Positions 23,956-32,756 of a stretch of 35,722 bases of DNA are shown here, in pieces. A model generated the notes under the pieces. That model searched no databases. It had not been told where the DNA came from and saw nothing but the letters and a program-made list of their open reading frames with translations. The position numbers and the translations under genes are program-made. Within the stretch, counting starts at the first letter, position 1; each line of letters opens with the position of its first letter. The DNA is taken from assembly GCA_015522625.1 (NCBI GenBank), contig WALX01000133.1, positions 1 to 35,722 of the forward strand. Reading direction: 5' to 3'. This stretch comes from Candidatus Hestiella sp. (GTDB taxonomy: Archaea > Thermoproteota > Thermoprotei_A > Sulfolobales > Acidilobaceae).

Positions 23956-24270
23956 TTATGCACGCTCCTCCTCGAGCTCATCTGAGCTAAGGCTGCCAGT
24001 ACTTCTAAGGTATGCAACAATAATTGCAACAACAACTATAATTTCCGCCGCAACCGATGAAACTATAAGTATACCGAAGTAGGTCGCGGCTATTGCATTA
24101 AAAGAGAGGAGGGACAAAACAAGGAGTAAAAGGCCATTAAATATTACCTCTATCGATAAGACCTGTCTAAACAGGGACCTTGACGATGCCACACCATAAG
24201 CCCCGATTCCCATTATAACCGAAGAGACGACCATCACAACAGCACCAGTTAGCATATCTAATGCCATCAT
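23956..24270 (-). CDS. nuoK: Complex I subunit K
   Basis: A 104-residue membrane protein with three hydrophobic helices. The membrane-buried glutamate characteristic of NuoK is in VLSIEVIFNGLLLLVLS and a second acidic residue lies in VAAEIIVVVAIIVAYL. Stop and start overlap with nuoJ by ATGA. Normal length. Confidence 0.92.
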   Translation of the reverse strand: MMALDMLTGAVVMVVSSVIMGIGAYGVASSRSLFRQVLSIEVIFNGLLLLVLSLLSFNAIAATYFGILIVSSVAAEIIVVVAIIVAYLRSTGSLSSDELEEERA

Positions 24271-24761
24271 TTCTTTTCACCCCTCTTTGAGATACTTATA
24301 GCTTCTACAATTGTTGCTGCTTGTGCAATTACTATTAAGACTATTACAGGGAAGTAGTGGCTTAACAAGCCAGCTGCTGCCTGCGATGGGCTTACATACC
24401 CTGGATGTGCATAGAGCTTAAAGAGCCCACCTCCCATTACAATAATTATTACTGCAATCGATAAAAAAGTACCTGTAATAAATCCTAAGAATGGTTCTTT
24501 CGTCTCCTTACCCCTTGCACCTATCATCGATATGGTAATTATGATGAACATAACCGCAGCCCCTACATATATTAATACCTGAAATGCTGCAACTATACCA
24601 TACCCAATTAATGCCAGCATAGAAGCTATTATTGAAGCTAACACATCTAGCATGACGCTTGCATAAACTAGGTCCTTAATTTTTACCACATAATATGCAG
24701 CAGCTATTGATGCTACACCCAATGCAATCGTGAAAAACGGCAACATTGTATACATATGCAT
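24267..24761 (-). CDS. nuoJ: Complex I subunit J
   Basis: A 164-residue membrane subunit with five hydrophobic helices. The conserved block LIGYGIVAAFQVLIYVGAAV with the characteristic Tyr-Val-Gly-Ala helix kink identifies NuoJ. The start ATG touches the nuoI stop codon directly (TAG ATG). The C-terminus is a short KRGEKK tail. Confidence 0.92.
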   Translation of the reverse strand: MHMYTMLPFFTIALGVASIAAAYYVVKIKDLVYASVMLDVLASIIASMLALIGYGIVAAFQVLIYVGAAVMFIIITISMIGARGKETKEPFLGFITGTFLSIAVIIIVMGGGLFKLYAHPGYVSPSQAAAGLLSHYFPVIVLIVIAQAATIVEAISISKRGEKK

Positions 24762-25382
24762 CTAACCCGCCCCCTTTTCACCTTCTCCTTCAACTTTTTG
24801 ATTTTTTTCTTCTTTCTCGCCCTGTTTTTCAAGCTCTTCCATATATGGCGTCTTTACGAGGCCCCTACTTTCATCAAAGTAGTATTTTACTGGTATGCCC
24901 TCCTTAAACTCTATATTTTCCGGTTCCTTTTGAAAATCTTCAAGGGAAAGTATCATATCATTCATGTTTTCATAAACTATATCGTGATAGGGCACATGAT
25001 ATAACGCTTCAGTAGGACATACATCTACACAAAGACCGCAGAATATACATCTGTTATAGTTAATCACAGGATACTTTTTGATCATATACTTCTTCAATTT
25101 CTCGTTATATACCTTAATAGAAAGCATCCTCATTGCCGCTGCAGGGCATATCCTTGCGCATGAAGAGCAGCTTATACACTTTTCCTTAATTAATACTATA
25201 AATCCTCTATATCCTTTATTAAGCTTTATGTATTCATGAGGGTATAGTAAAGTTATCCTGTTGGGGTCAAAGAAATACTTTAACCCTACTGCAAGCGCAC
25301 CAATGTTTCCTGCAAACACCTTTCCCAGCGGATTTCTCTTAGGGTTCTTTTTTAGTGAGACCTTTGCCGGCACATCGACCAC
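24762..25382 (-). CDS. nuoI: Complex I subunit I (ferredoxin-like, two [4Fe-4S])
   Basis: The 206-residue peripheral-arm subunit carries electrons through two [4Fe-4S] clusters. The motifs are CISCSSCARICP (C69, C72, C75, C79) and CIFCGLCVDVCP (C112, C115, C118, C122), both complete. An acidic lysine/glutamate-rich C-terminal tail extends it beyond the typical length. In this complex I without NuoG and NuoF, electrons must arrive here or at NuoB from another carrier, such as reduced ferredoxin. nuoH lies one base upstream. Confidence 0.94.
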   Translation of the reverse strand: MVDVPAKVSLKKNPKRNPLGKVFAGNIGALAVGLKYFFDPNRITLLYPHEYIKLNKGYRGFIVLIKEKCISCSSCARICPAAAMRMLSIKVYNEKLKKYMIKKYPVINYNRCIFCGLCVDVCPTEALYHVPYHDIVYENMNDMILSLEDFQKEPENIEFKEGIPVKYYFDESRGLVKTPYMEELEKQGEKEEKNQKVEGEGEKGAG

Positions 25383-25383
25383 C

Positions 25384-26448
25384 TCATATTATCCCAAAAT
25401 ATGCCTCAGCTAGTCCAATACCAAAGGCTAATAGCGCTAAGGGAATTAAAATCTCCCATGCAATGCCTAAGGCTTGATCTAACCTATACCTCCCGTAAAC
25501 GCTCCTCAAGAAACTCATAATCCCCATGATAACGACGGCCTTCAATGAAACTATCAGGCTTGGTATGAAGTAACCAGTTATTACTCCTGGAGTTGGGCGA
25601 TAGGGAGCCCACCCTCCAAGGAAGACTAGGGTTATCAATATGCTAAAGACCCACCTCCTGATATAGGCCCCACCCATGTTTAGGCCATAAAGCAAACCAC
25701 TATACTCTGTAAATGGGCCTGCAACCAACTCGCTTTCTGACTCAGGTATTTCGAATGGAAAACCACTTGTACTCATCAACACAGCAATAAAGACAACAAA
25801 CAATGCTATTGGGTTAATTAAACCAAGCCACTTACCTGACATCTGCAGGTTAACTATTTTCACCAAGTCGTAAGACCTTGTCATAGCAGCAGCCGTTAAT
25901 AAACCGAGAACTGAGATGAGCTCATATGACGTTATCATGAACGACTCCCTAACGCTACCTGTTATAGAGAACTTGTTGTTACTAGCCCATCCCATCATGG
26001 TAATAAACAATGGGGAAAGGGTTGCAAAAGCAACAGCGACTAAGAGGCTATAACCACTAGGAATTGGAAAATAAGGCTTTACAGAAGTTAGCGGTACCGC
26101 TTCGAGAGGTAACAATGCAAGCACTACCATAACTATTGGCGCTAATAGGTATTGTAGGGTATCAACAGTCTGGGGCGTAATTATTTCCTGCATTGCATAC
26201 CTAGTTAAGTCGGCTAAGAGTTGTATTGCACCACCTATTCTTGGAGCTATTTCCCATGGCCCATACCTCATTTGAACGTATGCAGCTGCCTTCCTTTCAA
26301 ACCATAATATAAATATAGCAACGATAATTGCGGTTATTAGACCAGGTATGATTAGGAATTGGTAAACCGGAGGATAGAATATTATATCATAAACAATAAC
26401 CTTGTACACTATATAGCACGCATAATAACAGGGGTTCATCAGCCTCAC
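25384..26448 (-). CDS. nuoH: Complex I subunit H
   Basis: The 354-residue membrane subunit couples quinone reduction to proton pumping. Conserved parts include WFERKAAAYVQMRYGP, IGGAIQLLADLTRYAMQE and the acidic loop GFPFEIPESESELVAGPFTE followed by YSG. The GTG start overlaps the nuoD stop (GTGA). The first roughly 25 residues (MNPCYYACYIVY...) are unusually Cys/Tyr-rich; a downstream start is possible but no better start is visible. About eight hydrophobic segments are present. Confidence 0.92.
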   Translation of the reverse strand: MRLMNPCYYACYIVYKVIVYDIIFYPPVYQFLIIPGLITAIIVAIFILWFERKAAAYVQMRYGPWEIAPRIGGAIQLLADLTRYAMQEIITPQTVDTLQYLLAPIVMVVLALLPLEAVPLTSVKPYFPIPSGYSLLVAVAFATLSPLFITMMGWASNNKFSITGSVRESFMITSYELISVLGLLTAAAMTRSYDLVKIVNLQMSGKWLGLINPIALFVVFIAVLMSTSGFPFEIPESESELVAGPFTEYSGLLYGLNMGGAYIRRWVFSILITLVFLGGWAPYRPTPGVITGYFIPSLIVSLKAVVIMGIMSFLRSVYGRYRLDQALGIAWEILIPLALLAFGIGLAEAYFGII

Positions 26449-27710
26449 CTATCAAATGCTGGTGGAAAGTAATCAAAGCTACCGTATATAGCTGGAAGAT
26501 CCATAAGTCTATGTCCAGGCATCACATACTTAAAGGCTATGACATTCCTAAAGGAAGGAGAAACCACCCTTACCCTATAAGGCAAGTTCTTTCCATCGCT
26601 TTCTACATAATAAACTATCTCTCCCCTACCAGCCTCAACCCTTGCAAAGGATTTTCCTGGTGGTACTTTCAAGGAGGCAAAAATTGGCATGAGCTTTATC
26701 CTGTACTTTGGAGAATAGCTTATTTTGCCTTCATAAACGTCTTTATATAACTTAGGTGCAGTTTTCCAGAACTTTTCATGCATAAAATTCTCCCTAGGAT
26801 TCCTCTCGAGCCAAGTGACAACCTGATCTATAATATTGAGGCTTTGCCTTATTTCTTCAACCCTAGCCCATGCCCTAGCTAATGAATCGCCTTCCTCAAA
26901 AACAGGTATTTCAAAATCGACATCTCCATAAGCTTCATAAGGTTCGTTAAGCCTAACATCATACTTTATACCACTAGCCCTGATGTTAGGGCCTACGAGC
27001 CCTAGCTCTGCTGCCTGATTCTTAGTCAGCACTCCAACGTTTTCTAACCTACTTCTTATATTTGGGTTGTTCAAAAATATCTTAGCATATTCATTCAACC
27101 TCTTTCTCATATACCTTGTTGCCTTCCTTGCGTCCTCTGGGAAATCATCAGGTATGTCCCTTCTAACTCCTCCAAAGACCGGATAGGTATGCGTAAGCCT
27201 TGCACCAGTCAGCCTCTCAGCAAGATCTATAAATACCTCCCTGTCTCCAAATCCCCACATATATAAAGTCGAGTGACCCAAGAATACCCCAAATATCCCC
27301 ATACCATACAAATGACTTGCAACCCTGTTTATCTCACATAGTAAAGTCCTTAAGTACCTAGCTCTTTCCGGTGCTTCTATCCCTAACAGCTTTTCCACAG
27401 CCCTTACATATGGAAGTGTTATATTACAAGCGTCCAATATTGCTATCCTTTCAAAGAGCGGTATGTTTTGGATCCAGTCCCTTCCCTCTGCAAGCTTTTC
27501 CATGGTCCTATGAACAAAACCTATATCAGGATCGACCTTTACCATTATGTCTCCATCAACTTCTACAAATATCCTCATATGACCAGAACCGGGGTGAGCT
27601 GGACCTATCATTACTTCATACCTATTCTTGCTAGCCTTCGCTATTTCCATTCCTGGAAGGTGTATCCCTCTACTATTTGAAGTACTAACTTCCACTTTCA
27701 TCACCACCAC
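26445..27710 (-). CDS. nuoD: Complex I subunit D (49-kDa type)
   Basis: The 421-residue catalytic subunit of the quinone site resembles the large subunit of [NiFe]-hydrogenases but lacks the nickel ligands. Visible: IGPAHPGSGHMR near residues 35-46 carries the quinone-binding His pair, GFVHRTMEKLAEGRDW follows, VGVLTKNQAAELGLVGPNIR is typical, and the C-terminus VMPGHRLMDLPAIYGSFDYF lacks the hydrogenase DPCxxC. It is therefore of the respiratory quinone-reducing type. It overlaps nuoC by 10 bases. Confidence 0.94.
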   Translation of the reverse strand: MVVMKVEVSTSNSRGIHLPGMEIAKASKNRYEVMIGPAHPGSGHMRIFVEVDGDIMVKVDPDIGFVHRTMEKLAEGRDWIQNIPLFERIAILDACNITLPYVRAVEKLLGIEAPERARYLRTLLCEINRVASHLYGMGIFGVFLGHSTLYMWGFGDREVFIDLAERLTGARLTHTYPVFGGVRRDIPDDFPEDARKATRYMRKRLNEYAKIFLNNPNIRSRLENVGVLTKNQAAELGLVGPNIRASGIKYDVRLNEPYEAYGDVDFEIPVFEEGDSLARAWARVEEIRQSLNIIDQVVTWLERNPRENFMHEKFWKTAPKLYKDVYEGKISYSPKYRIKLMPIFASLKVPPGKSFARVEAGRGEIVYYVESDGKNLPYRVRVVSPSFRNVIAFKYVMPGHRLMDLPAIYGSFDYFPPAFDR

Positions 27711-28189
27711 TTCGTTGCATTGTATGCTGCATAGTCCACCTCTATGTTTTCGCTATCTTCCTTAATAATAAAGTCCTTCCTTAAGGGCTTCAATGCAGCT
27801 ACGACCGGTGTTAACATCAAGAGGCGTAGATCTGGATGGCCATCAAAGACTATACCAAAGAATTCATACACTTCCCTTTCCTGAAATTCCGCACTCATCC
27901 ATACAGTGGCTAGGCTTGGAATGTGTGGATTGTCTCTATCTGTGAAAGTTGATAAGCCTAGAACATACTTTGAAAGCTCTTCGTTCAGATAACCCGAGAT
28001 GTGATACGTAACCATAAATTGCTTCTTTTGGATATAATCAACAGCAGTTACAGACTTCACGTGGTCAAAGCCAAGTTGTTTTAGTTTTATTGCTGACTCC
28101 TTCAATTTCTCTAAAGGCACGACAATGTCTATATATCCCTTATTATCCTCGATTTTTACAACATTGTCGCCAAGTGCTTCCTTAATCAT
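27701..28189 (-). CDS. nuoC: Complex I subunit C (30-kDa type)
   Basis: The 162-residue peripheral-arm subunit has the signature around SAEFQEREVYEFFGIVFDGH and PDLRLLM with preceding FMVTYHIS. It contacts NuoD and NuoB. The ATG at 28189 (MIKEALGD) overlaps the nuoB stop by eight bases and is the compact-operon choice; GTG 28228 would add 13 residues and a 47-base overlap. The stop lies in the nuoD start region. Confidence 0.9.
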   Translation of the reverse strand: MIKEALGDNVVKIEDNKGYIDIVVPLEKLKESAIKLKQLGFDHVKSVTAVDYIQKKQFMVTYHISGYLNEELSKYVLGLSTFTDRDNPHIPSLATVWMSAEFQEREVYEFFGIVFDGHPDLRLLMLTPVVAALKPLRKDFIIKEDSENIEVDYAAYNATKWW

Positions 28190-28817
28190 ATCTTGTAGTG
28201 AGATCAACTCTTTCACCCCTCCATCCACAAAGATCCTCTTTTGGAATTATGTATTTTTTATCTTCACGCCTTGACTCTACTATCCATTTTGATGCAAGGG
28301 ATTTGTTTTTCAGCATCTTTTGTAGCTCTATAATGGATCTGGCAATGGCCTCAGGCCTTGGAGGACACCCTGGTATATATATGTCTATGGGTATTACCTG
28401 CCACGGCCTTACGATGTTGTAGCTATTGTAGAATATCCCACCATCCAGGGCACATGATCCCATAGCAATTGCAAATTTTGGATATGGCATCTGCTCCCAG
28501 ACAATCCTAAGCGTGCAGGCCATCTTCTTCGTTATTGTGCCTTCAACTATTATCAAATTTGTCTGTCTAGGACTCACCCATGGGAGCGAGCCAAACCTTT
28601 CATTATCAAACCTAGGCCCCCAAGCAGCCCCTATTTCGCAACCACAACAGCTCGTCATCAAGTGTACCGGCCAAAGGCTAAAAGAAGTAGCCCAATCTAT
28701 CATTTTAGCTATCTTTCCCTTTAGCAAGGACTCTTTTGCCATTTTGGCTACAGTATCTAGATCCCCATAGAGCAGGTTCAGCCTCTCTTCTTTCTCCTCC
28801 TTGTTATCACTACCCAC
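28182..28817 (-). CDS. nuoB: Complex I subunit B (N2 cluster)
   Basis: The 211-residue subunit holds the terminal [4Fe-4S] cluster N2 that hands electrons to quinone. All four ligands are visible: adjacent C57 and C58 in MTSCCGCEIG, C122 in GSCALDGG, and C151 in PGCPPRPE. SLPWVSPRQTNLIIVEGTIT is the conserved adjacent block. The start is GTG at 28817. It follows nuoA by 32 bases, the largest gap in the operon. Confidence 0.93.
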   Translation of the reverse strand: MGSDNKEEKEERLNLLYGDLDTVAKMAKESLLKGKIAKMIDWATSFSLWPVHLMTSCCGCEIGAAWGPRFDNERFGSLPWVSPRQTNLIIVEGTITKKMACTLRIVWEQMPYPKFAIAMGSCALDGGIFYNSYNIVRPWQVIPIDIYIPGCPPRPEAIARSIIELQKMLKNKSLASKWIVESRREDKKYIIPKEDLCGWRGERVDLTTRYD

Positions 28818-28849
28818 GCGCTACACCCCCCTGCACCGACTATGTTGCT

Positions 28850-29254
28850 TCACCCTAATATCCACTCCTTAATACGCTTTGATTCATGAGCTGCATATGC
28901 CAACAATGGCGTGAATATGACAACCATTATTACATAAAACAGTATTGATTTAAATGTAAAGGTATGGGGAGATGTGGCAATAAATGTTAGGATGACTACT
29001 GCAGGCTCTACAGTCAAAAACATTATCAAATAGCCGAAGTATTGGAATGGTACCCTAGCCTTACCAACACCCCTTGGTGGGTTTGATGATTCAAACGGGA
29101 TTTTCTTATACGGCTCCTTCTTTTCTATATCATAACTTGCTTTCAATAGCCACCTCAAAATGTAAATAACAGCAAATAGAAGTGCAAGGATAACAAGGGG
29201 TACAACAAACAAAGCATTCGCAGAGATTACCAGCGGGCTATAGGCAAACGTCAA
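28850..29254 (-). CDS. nuoA: Complex I subunit A
   Basis: The 134-residue membrane subunit has three hydrophobic helices with the loop VPFQYFGYLIMFLTVEPAVV, where the conserved glutamate in the second helix matches NuoA. The preceding basic loop (KKEPYKKIPFESSNPPRG) is the part that meets the peripheral arm. It starts with TTG at 29254, preceded by GGGGGTAG. It is the first gene of the 11-gene operon. Confidence 0.92.
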   Translation of the reverse strand: MTFAYSPLVISANALFVVPLVILALLFAVIYILRWLLKASYDIEKKEPYKKIPFESSNPPRGVGKARVPFQYFGYLIMFLTVEPAVVILTFIATSPHTFTFKSILFYVIMVVIFTPLLAYAAHESKRIKEWILG

Positions 29255-29290
29255 TCTATTCTACCCCCTTAGTTAGTTTAATTAAATAGA

Positions 29291-29300
29291 TTTATTTATG
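29291..29300 (-). promoter_or_regulatory. Putative TATA box of the nuo operon
   Basis: CATAAATAAA (read 29300-29291) is about 40 bases ahead of the nuoA TTG and would start transcription near 29270. A second AT-rich box, TATATATA at 29318-29325, lies further up and could serve either direction. Confidence 0.35.
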
Positions 29301-29408
29301 TTTTTACCTTCTTTTCATATATATAATTGATGCTTTTTAGCTTAGTTTAAATCTTTAACTTTTAAAAAACATTTTTTATTTAAGACTCCAACGCTACACC
29401 AAGAAGTG

Positions 29409-29417
29409 TTTAAGCAT
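29409..29417 (+). promoter_or_regulatory. Putative TATA box of the prefoldin operon
   Basis: TTTAAGCAT is centred about 30 bases ahead of the prefoldin ATG (29444), so transcription would start a few bases before it and give a near-leaderless message. Confidence 0.4.
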
Positions 29418-29443
29418 AAAAACCAATCAGCCTACAAGAGATA

Positions 29444-29836
29444 ATGGGGAGAAAGTTGGTAGAAAGGATACCGCCTGAAGCGGAGGCAAAATATAATAAA
29501 TACCTTAAGTTAAGGGATACATATAATGTCATAATACAGCAGAGGTTAAATGCTGAGTCTTCACTAGGGGAAATAGAAAAGGTTCTTGAAAAGCTAAAAA
29601 ACCTTGATGAGAGCACAGAGCTGTTCAAGATGTCCGGCTTCGTATTGATTAGAAACAAAAAGGAAGACCTGATGAAAGAGCTCGAGACGAAAAAGGAAGA
29701 TCTAGAACTCAAAATAAAGGCATTAAAGAATCAAGAGAACGTGGTAAAGGATGAGATGGACAAGCTGGCAAACGAATTAAAGCAAATGCTTGCTGGATTA
29801 GGCTTATCTAAAGGTATTGGAGGAGCTGGAGGATAA
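29444..29836 (+). CDS. pfdB: Prefoldin subunit beta
   Basis: The 130-residue protein is a coiled-coil chaperone subunit. The two long helices (about residues 10-50 and 70-120) flank a beta-hairpin (ELFKMSGFVLIRNKKEDL). With the alpha subunit it forms the prefoldin hexamer that delivers unfolded proteins to the thermosome. A short glycine-rich tail (KGIGGAGG) ends the protein. It leads a plus-strand operon with DHH, XPF, DUF371 and JAMM genes. Confidence 0.93.
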   Translation: MGRKLVERIPPEAEAKYNKYLKLRDTYNVIIQQRLNAESSLGEIEKVLEKLKNLDESTELFKMSGFVLIRNKKEDLMKELETKKEDLELKIKALKNQENVVKDEMDKLANELKQMLAGLGLSKGIGGAGG

Positions 29837-29856
29837 GGAGAACAAGTGAAATTGGG

Positions 29857-30888
29857 TTGGAAAACAGCAACCTTGCTGATTTTTTAAATAATTTCCTCCA
29901 ATTCATAGACAATAGTAAAGGGATAGTAATTACATCCCATGCAAATGCAGATGTTGATGCAATCTCATCATCATTTCTTATGCAAAGCATCTGCATGGAA
30001 CTAAACAAAAAATGTTGTGTCCATTTCGAAAGCATTTCTAAGGAAGCAAAGATTGTACTCGATAAACTAGGAATAGGCTCATTGCAGTGCAAAGACTTGA
30101 ATGTTAATCAAATTGTAATCCTTGACACGGCAAACGTTTCACAAATGGGAGAAATAGGAAAAACGCTAATTAGGAAAGAAATAAAAAAGTTGCTTATAGA
30201 CCACCATAAAGAAGGTGAGCTCTCCAAAATTGTAAACCTATATTATGTAGACAACGAAGCCTCCTCAACCACAGAAATACTAGTAGAACTAATGGAAATG
30301 CTCTCGATAAGGCCAGATAAAGACATTGCAACGCTTGCCATAATGGGAATTCTTGCTGATAGCGGAAACCTGGAGAGGGCAAAGCTTTCTACTTTTCGAA
30401 GCCTTGTGTACCTTATAGACCATGGAGGGAACTACAAAAAAGCAAAAAAGATATTGAGAGAGGCTTTCGGCTTTGTAAATGAAGAGTTCCCTGCCAGAAT
30501 GGCAAGGTTAAAAGCGCTGAGTAGGACAATGCTGGGCAAGGTCTGTGGGAATTTGATAATTGCACTATCTGAAGTAGGAGCTTACGAATCAGATGCTTCT
30601 AGAATAATCATAGACATAGGAGGGGATATAGCAATTACCTTAAACGAGAAACGAAAGGGTATAGGAAGAGGGTCTATAAAGATATCTGAAAGGGCCGTTG
30701 AAAGGGGTGTTGATGCTTCTAGAATCGCTAAGCGTCTCAGTACTTTTTTTAATGGAAGCGGCGGTGGTCATAGAGGGGCAGGTATTTTCACCTTTAGCCG
30801 AGGAGTAGATAAGGAAAAAATTTTCAATTACGCGATACATATTATTAATAATGAGGAATGTAAAAGCGGCCGTGAAAGGAATGAGTAA
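29857..30888 (+). CDS. DHH-family phosphoesterase (RecJ/NrnA-like)
   Basis: The 343-residue protein has the DHH catalytic domain and the DHHA1 C-terminal domain. Motifs: TSHANADVDAIS with H28/D32/D34 (metal-binding), LDTANVS with D90, LLIDHHKEG with the DHH at 115-117, GILADSG with D168, and GSGGGHRGAGIF at 300-311 in the DHHA1 domain. Relatives degrade short RNA (oligoribonuclease type) or cyclic dinucleotides. All metal ligands are present. The start is TTG at 29857. It overlaps the XPF start by eight bases. Confidence 0.85.
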   Translation: MENSNLADFLNNFLQFIDNSKGIVITSHANADVDAISSSFLMQSICMELNKKCCVHFESISKEAKIVLDKLGIGSLQCKDLNVNQIVILDTANVSQMGEIGKTLIRKEIKKLLIDHHKEGELSKIVNLYYVDNEASSTTEILVELMEMLSIRPDKDIATLAIMGILADSGNLERAKLSTFRSLVYLIDHGGNYKKAKKILREAFGFVNEEFPARMARLKALSRTMLGKVCGNLIIALSEVGAYESDASRIIIDIGGDIAITLNEKRKGIGRGSIKISERAVERGVDASRIAKRLSTFFNGSGGGHRGAGIFTFSRGVDKEKIFNYAIHIINNEECKSGRERNE

Positions 30889-31615
30889 TAGGGAAGACAA
30901 GGTAAAGAGAATATACGCAGATGTAAGGGAAGAAGAATCCGGCATCCCAAAGCTATTGGAATCCTATGGAATTATAGTAATAAGAAGGCAACTAGAAGAA
31001 GGGGACTATATAATACCAGAAGGTCCAATAATAGAAAGGAAAAGTTCTTATGATTTCGTGAAATCACTATTTGATGGTAGGCTTTTCGATCAAGCAAAGA
31101 GACTTTCTGAAAATTACCAGCACATTATATACATTGTCGAGGGAGACTTTAGGAGGGTAGTCTATAGGTGGAAGAACAGGGAAAAGCAAATAGAGGCTGC
31201 AATGATATCCCTTATTATCGATTTTAATGCGAAGGTCTTGTGGAGCATTGATAGGTTGTCCACAGTCAATTATTTAATTTCATTACTAAAGAGGGCTAGC
31301 AACAGAGATTTTAATATGGACTTCGTGATACACAAAAAACCTAAAATCAACGATAAAAGGGAGTGGCAACTATATATTCTCCAATCCTTTCCAGGTATTG
31401 GAAATAAGACAGCTGAGAGGATACTCGAAGAATTTTCTACATTAGAAAGGTTCTTTAATTGTAATGTTTCCGAGCTTTCAAAAGTTTTAGGTGAGAAAAA
31501 GGCCATTAAGATAAGAGAAATAATAAAAGCTCCCTATAAAAGAAACCCAAAGGGTAGAAGCACACTGGACATGTTTTACTTAAAGGATGAAAGAAATGAG
31601 AGAGGAGACCTTTGA
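30881..31615 (+). CDS. xpf: XPF/Mus81-type structure-specific endonuclease
   Basis: The 244-residue protein is the short crenarchaeal XPF without a helicase domain. It cuts branched DNA such as 3' flaps. The nuclease domain shows YADVREEE at the start and the catalytic ERKxxxD motif (IIERKSSYDF, from residue 51). It is followed by a tandem helix-hairpin-helix domain (FPGIGNKTAERILEEF). The C-terminus, RSTLDMFYLKD, resembles a PCNA-binding peptide, which known crenarchaeal XPF enzymes need. ATG 30881 (MSNRED) overlaps the DHH stop; an earlier ATG at 30851 is in frame but unlikely. Confidence 0.9.
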   Translation: MSNREDKVKRIYADVREEESGIPKLLESYGIIVIRRQLEEGDYIIPEGPIIERKSSYDFVKSLFDGRLFDQAKRLSENYQHIIYIVEGDFRRVVYRWKNREKQIEAAMISLIIDFNAKVLWSIDRLSTVNYLISLLKRASNRDFNMDFVIHKKPKINDKREWQLYILQSFPGIGNKTAERILEEFSTLERFFNCNVSELSKVLGEKKAIKIREIIKAPYKRNPKGRSTLDMFYLKDERNERGDL

Positions 31616-32039
31616 GACTAGGTGGTTTGTGTTTAACGCATATGGTCACAAGAACATTAGGGCAAAGCACAGAACAACGCTGGAGATAACAAAGGACGAC
31701 TATGTAACATATAGGGGGGACTGCATAATAGCTATAAGCTCAGAAAAGTCAGCAAAGGACTTTCCTGCGTGGCTGGTAGATGACATGAGAAACAACACCT
31801 CAATAATAATAGCTGTGTTTTGTACAAGAAACGCCTGTGATAGCGTCATTGGCTTCGGTAGCAGAAACCTTGTCCTAAGTGGTGAAAACAAAATCATCTT
31901 TAGGAAAAGCACGTACATTGAACCTTCTACTGCAATGATCAGGGCAAATAAAGCAGCCTTAGAAATAGACAGGAAATTAATAAATGACATTAAAAATGGG
32001 GAGAAGGTGAAGATAATGATTACGGCTCTACGCGGGTAG
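31596..32039 (+). CDS. DUF371 family protein
   Basis: The 147-residue protein matches the archaeal DUF371 family: FNAYGHKNIRAKHRTTLEIT, then YRGDCIIAISSEKSAKDFP and EPSTAMIRANKAALEIDR. The GHxxI...HxTTLE and GDC motifs are the hallmark. No enzymatic role is known. ATG 31596 gives a better-spaced ribosome-binding site than ATG 31587; both overlap the XPF 3' end. It is followed by the JAMM gene two bases after the stop. Confidence 0.85.
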   Translation: MREETFETRWFVFNAYGHKNIRAKHRTTLEITKDDYVTYRGDCIIAISSEKSAKDFPAWLVDDMRNNTSIIIAVFCTRNACDSVIGFGSRNLVLSGENKIIFRKSTYIEPSTAMIRANKAALEIDRKLINDIKNGEKVKIMITALRG

Positions 32040-32041
32040 GG

Positions 32042-32755
32042 ATGATAGCCTTGGATAGAAAATATCAAGATCTAAAGGTTACTGAGGCCTCATTAATTAT
32101 TTCTTTGCTATATAGGTTGATAACAGCCCTTGAGGATACTTACGACGATGCTTACGATCTCTTTAATGCTAGTATAAACGCTAACGACATAACTCCCATT
32201 GACATGATAGCAAAAAAGAGGGAAATAAGGGTTGGAGTAAATGCACCTTGGGATTTCGAGAACGTAGAGGAGGAGATTGACAACAGAAAGTTGAAAATAG
32301 TTAAGGAAAGATACGCCAGAAACCACGTAAGCATTGAAAAGGTATACAGTCTTATACCACTAATCCCCTATAAATATGACATCAACATTATAAAGGAGTT
32401 TGCAAGGAAAACGACATCCACAGGGATAGAATACCTATTGCTGTATGATGAAAACTCAAACCTAACAATACTTGAAGGTGAACTCTTCAGGGTTAGGCTA
32501 CCATTTGTTAAGGTAATATATAACATGCATACACATCCATTGGGACATTGCGGACTTTCACAACCTGATGTAAACAGCGGCCTGGATTTGCTAAGCGAAG
32601 GGGGGATCAGCTCTTCCGCTTCAACTGAAAACTGCGCAGTAATAATGCACAGGGTTGGCTTGGTTCTTGAGGATGATTATATAAAGATAAAATCATCGAA
32701 AGGAAAGGTAGGTGGGAACCTTACCTCTATAAAGTTCAGCAAAATAATATATTAG
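32042..32755 (+). CDS. JAMM/MPN metalloprotease-like protein with unknown N-terminus
   Basis: The 237-residue protein contains the JAMM zinc-protease motif H-x-H-x7-S-x2-D in MHTHPLGHCGLSQPD (H163, H165, S173, D176). A candidate for the upstream catalytic glutamate is E130 in TGIEYLLLYD. Such enzymes remove ubiquitin-like modifiers (SAMP/Urm1) from proteins in archaea. The first 120 residues (helical then mixed) match nothing I recognise. The downstream block SGLDLLSEGGISSSASTENC keeps the fold. It is last in the prefoldin-DHH-XPF-DUF371 run and ends one base from the convergent EF-2 stop. Confidence 0.75.
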   Translation: MIALDRKYQDLKVTEASLIISLLYRLITALEDTYDDAYDLFNASINANDITPIDMIAKKREIRVGVNAPWDFENVEEEIDNRKLKIVKERYARNHVSIEKVYSLIPLIPYKYDINIIKEFARKTTSTGIEYLLLYDENSNLTILEGELFRVRLPFVKVIYNMHTHPLGHCGLSQPDVNSGLDLLSEGGISSSASTENCAVIMHRVGLVLEDDYIKIKSSKGKVGGNLTSIKFSKIIY

Positions 32756-32756
32756 C

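Noticed and set aside
26445-27710. NuoD as a membrane-bound [NiFe]-hydrogenase large subunit
   Set aside because: The nickel-binding CxxC motifs at both ends are absent, and the rest of the operon is the respiratory complex I set.
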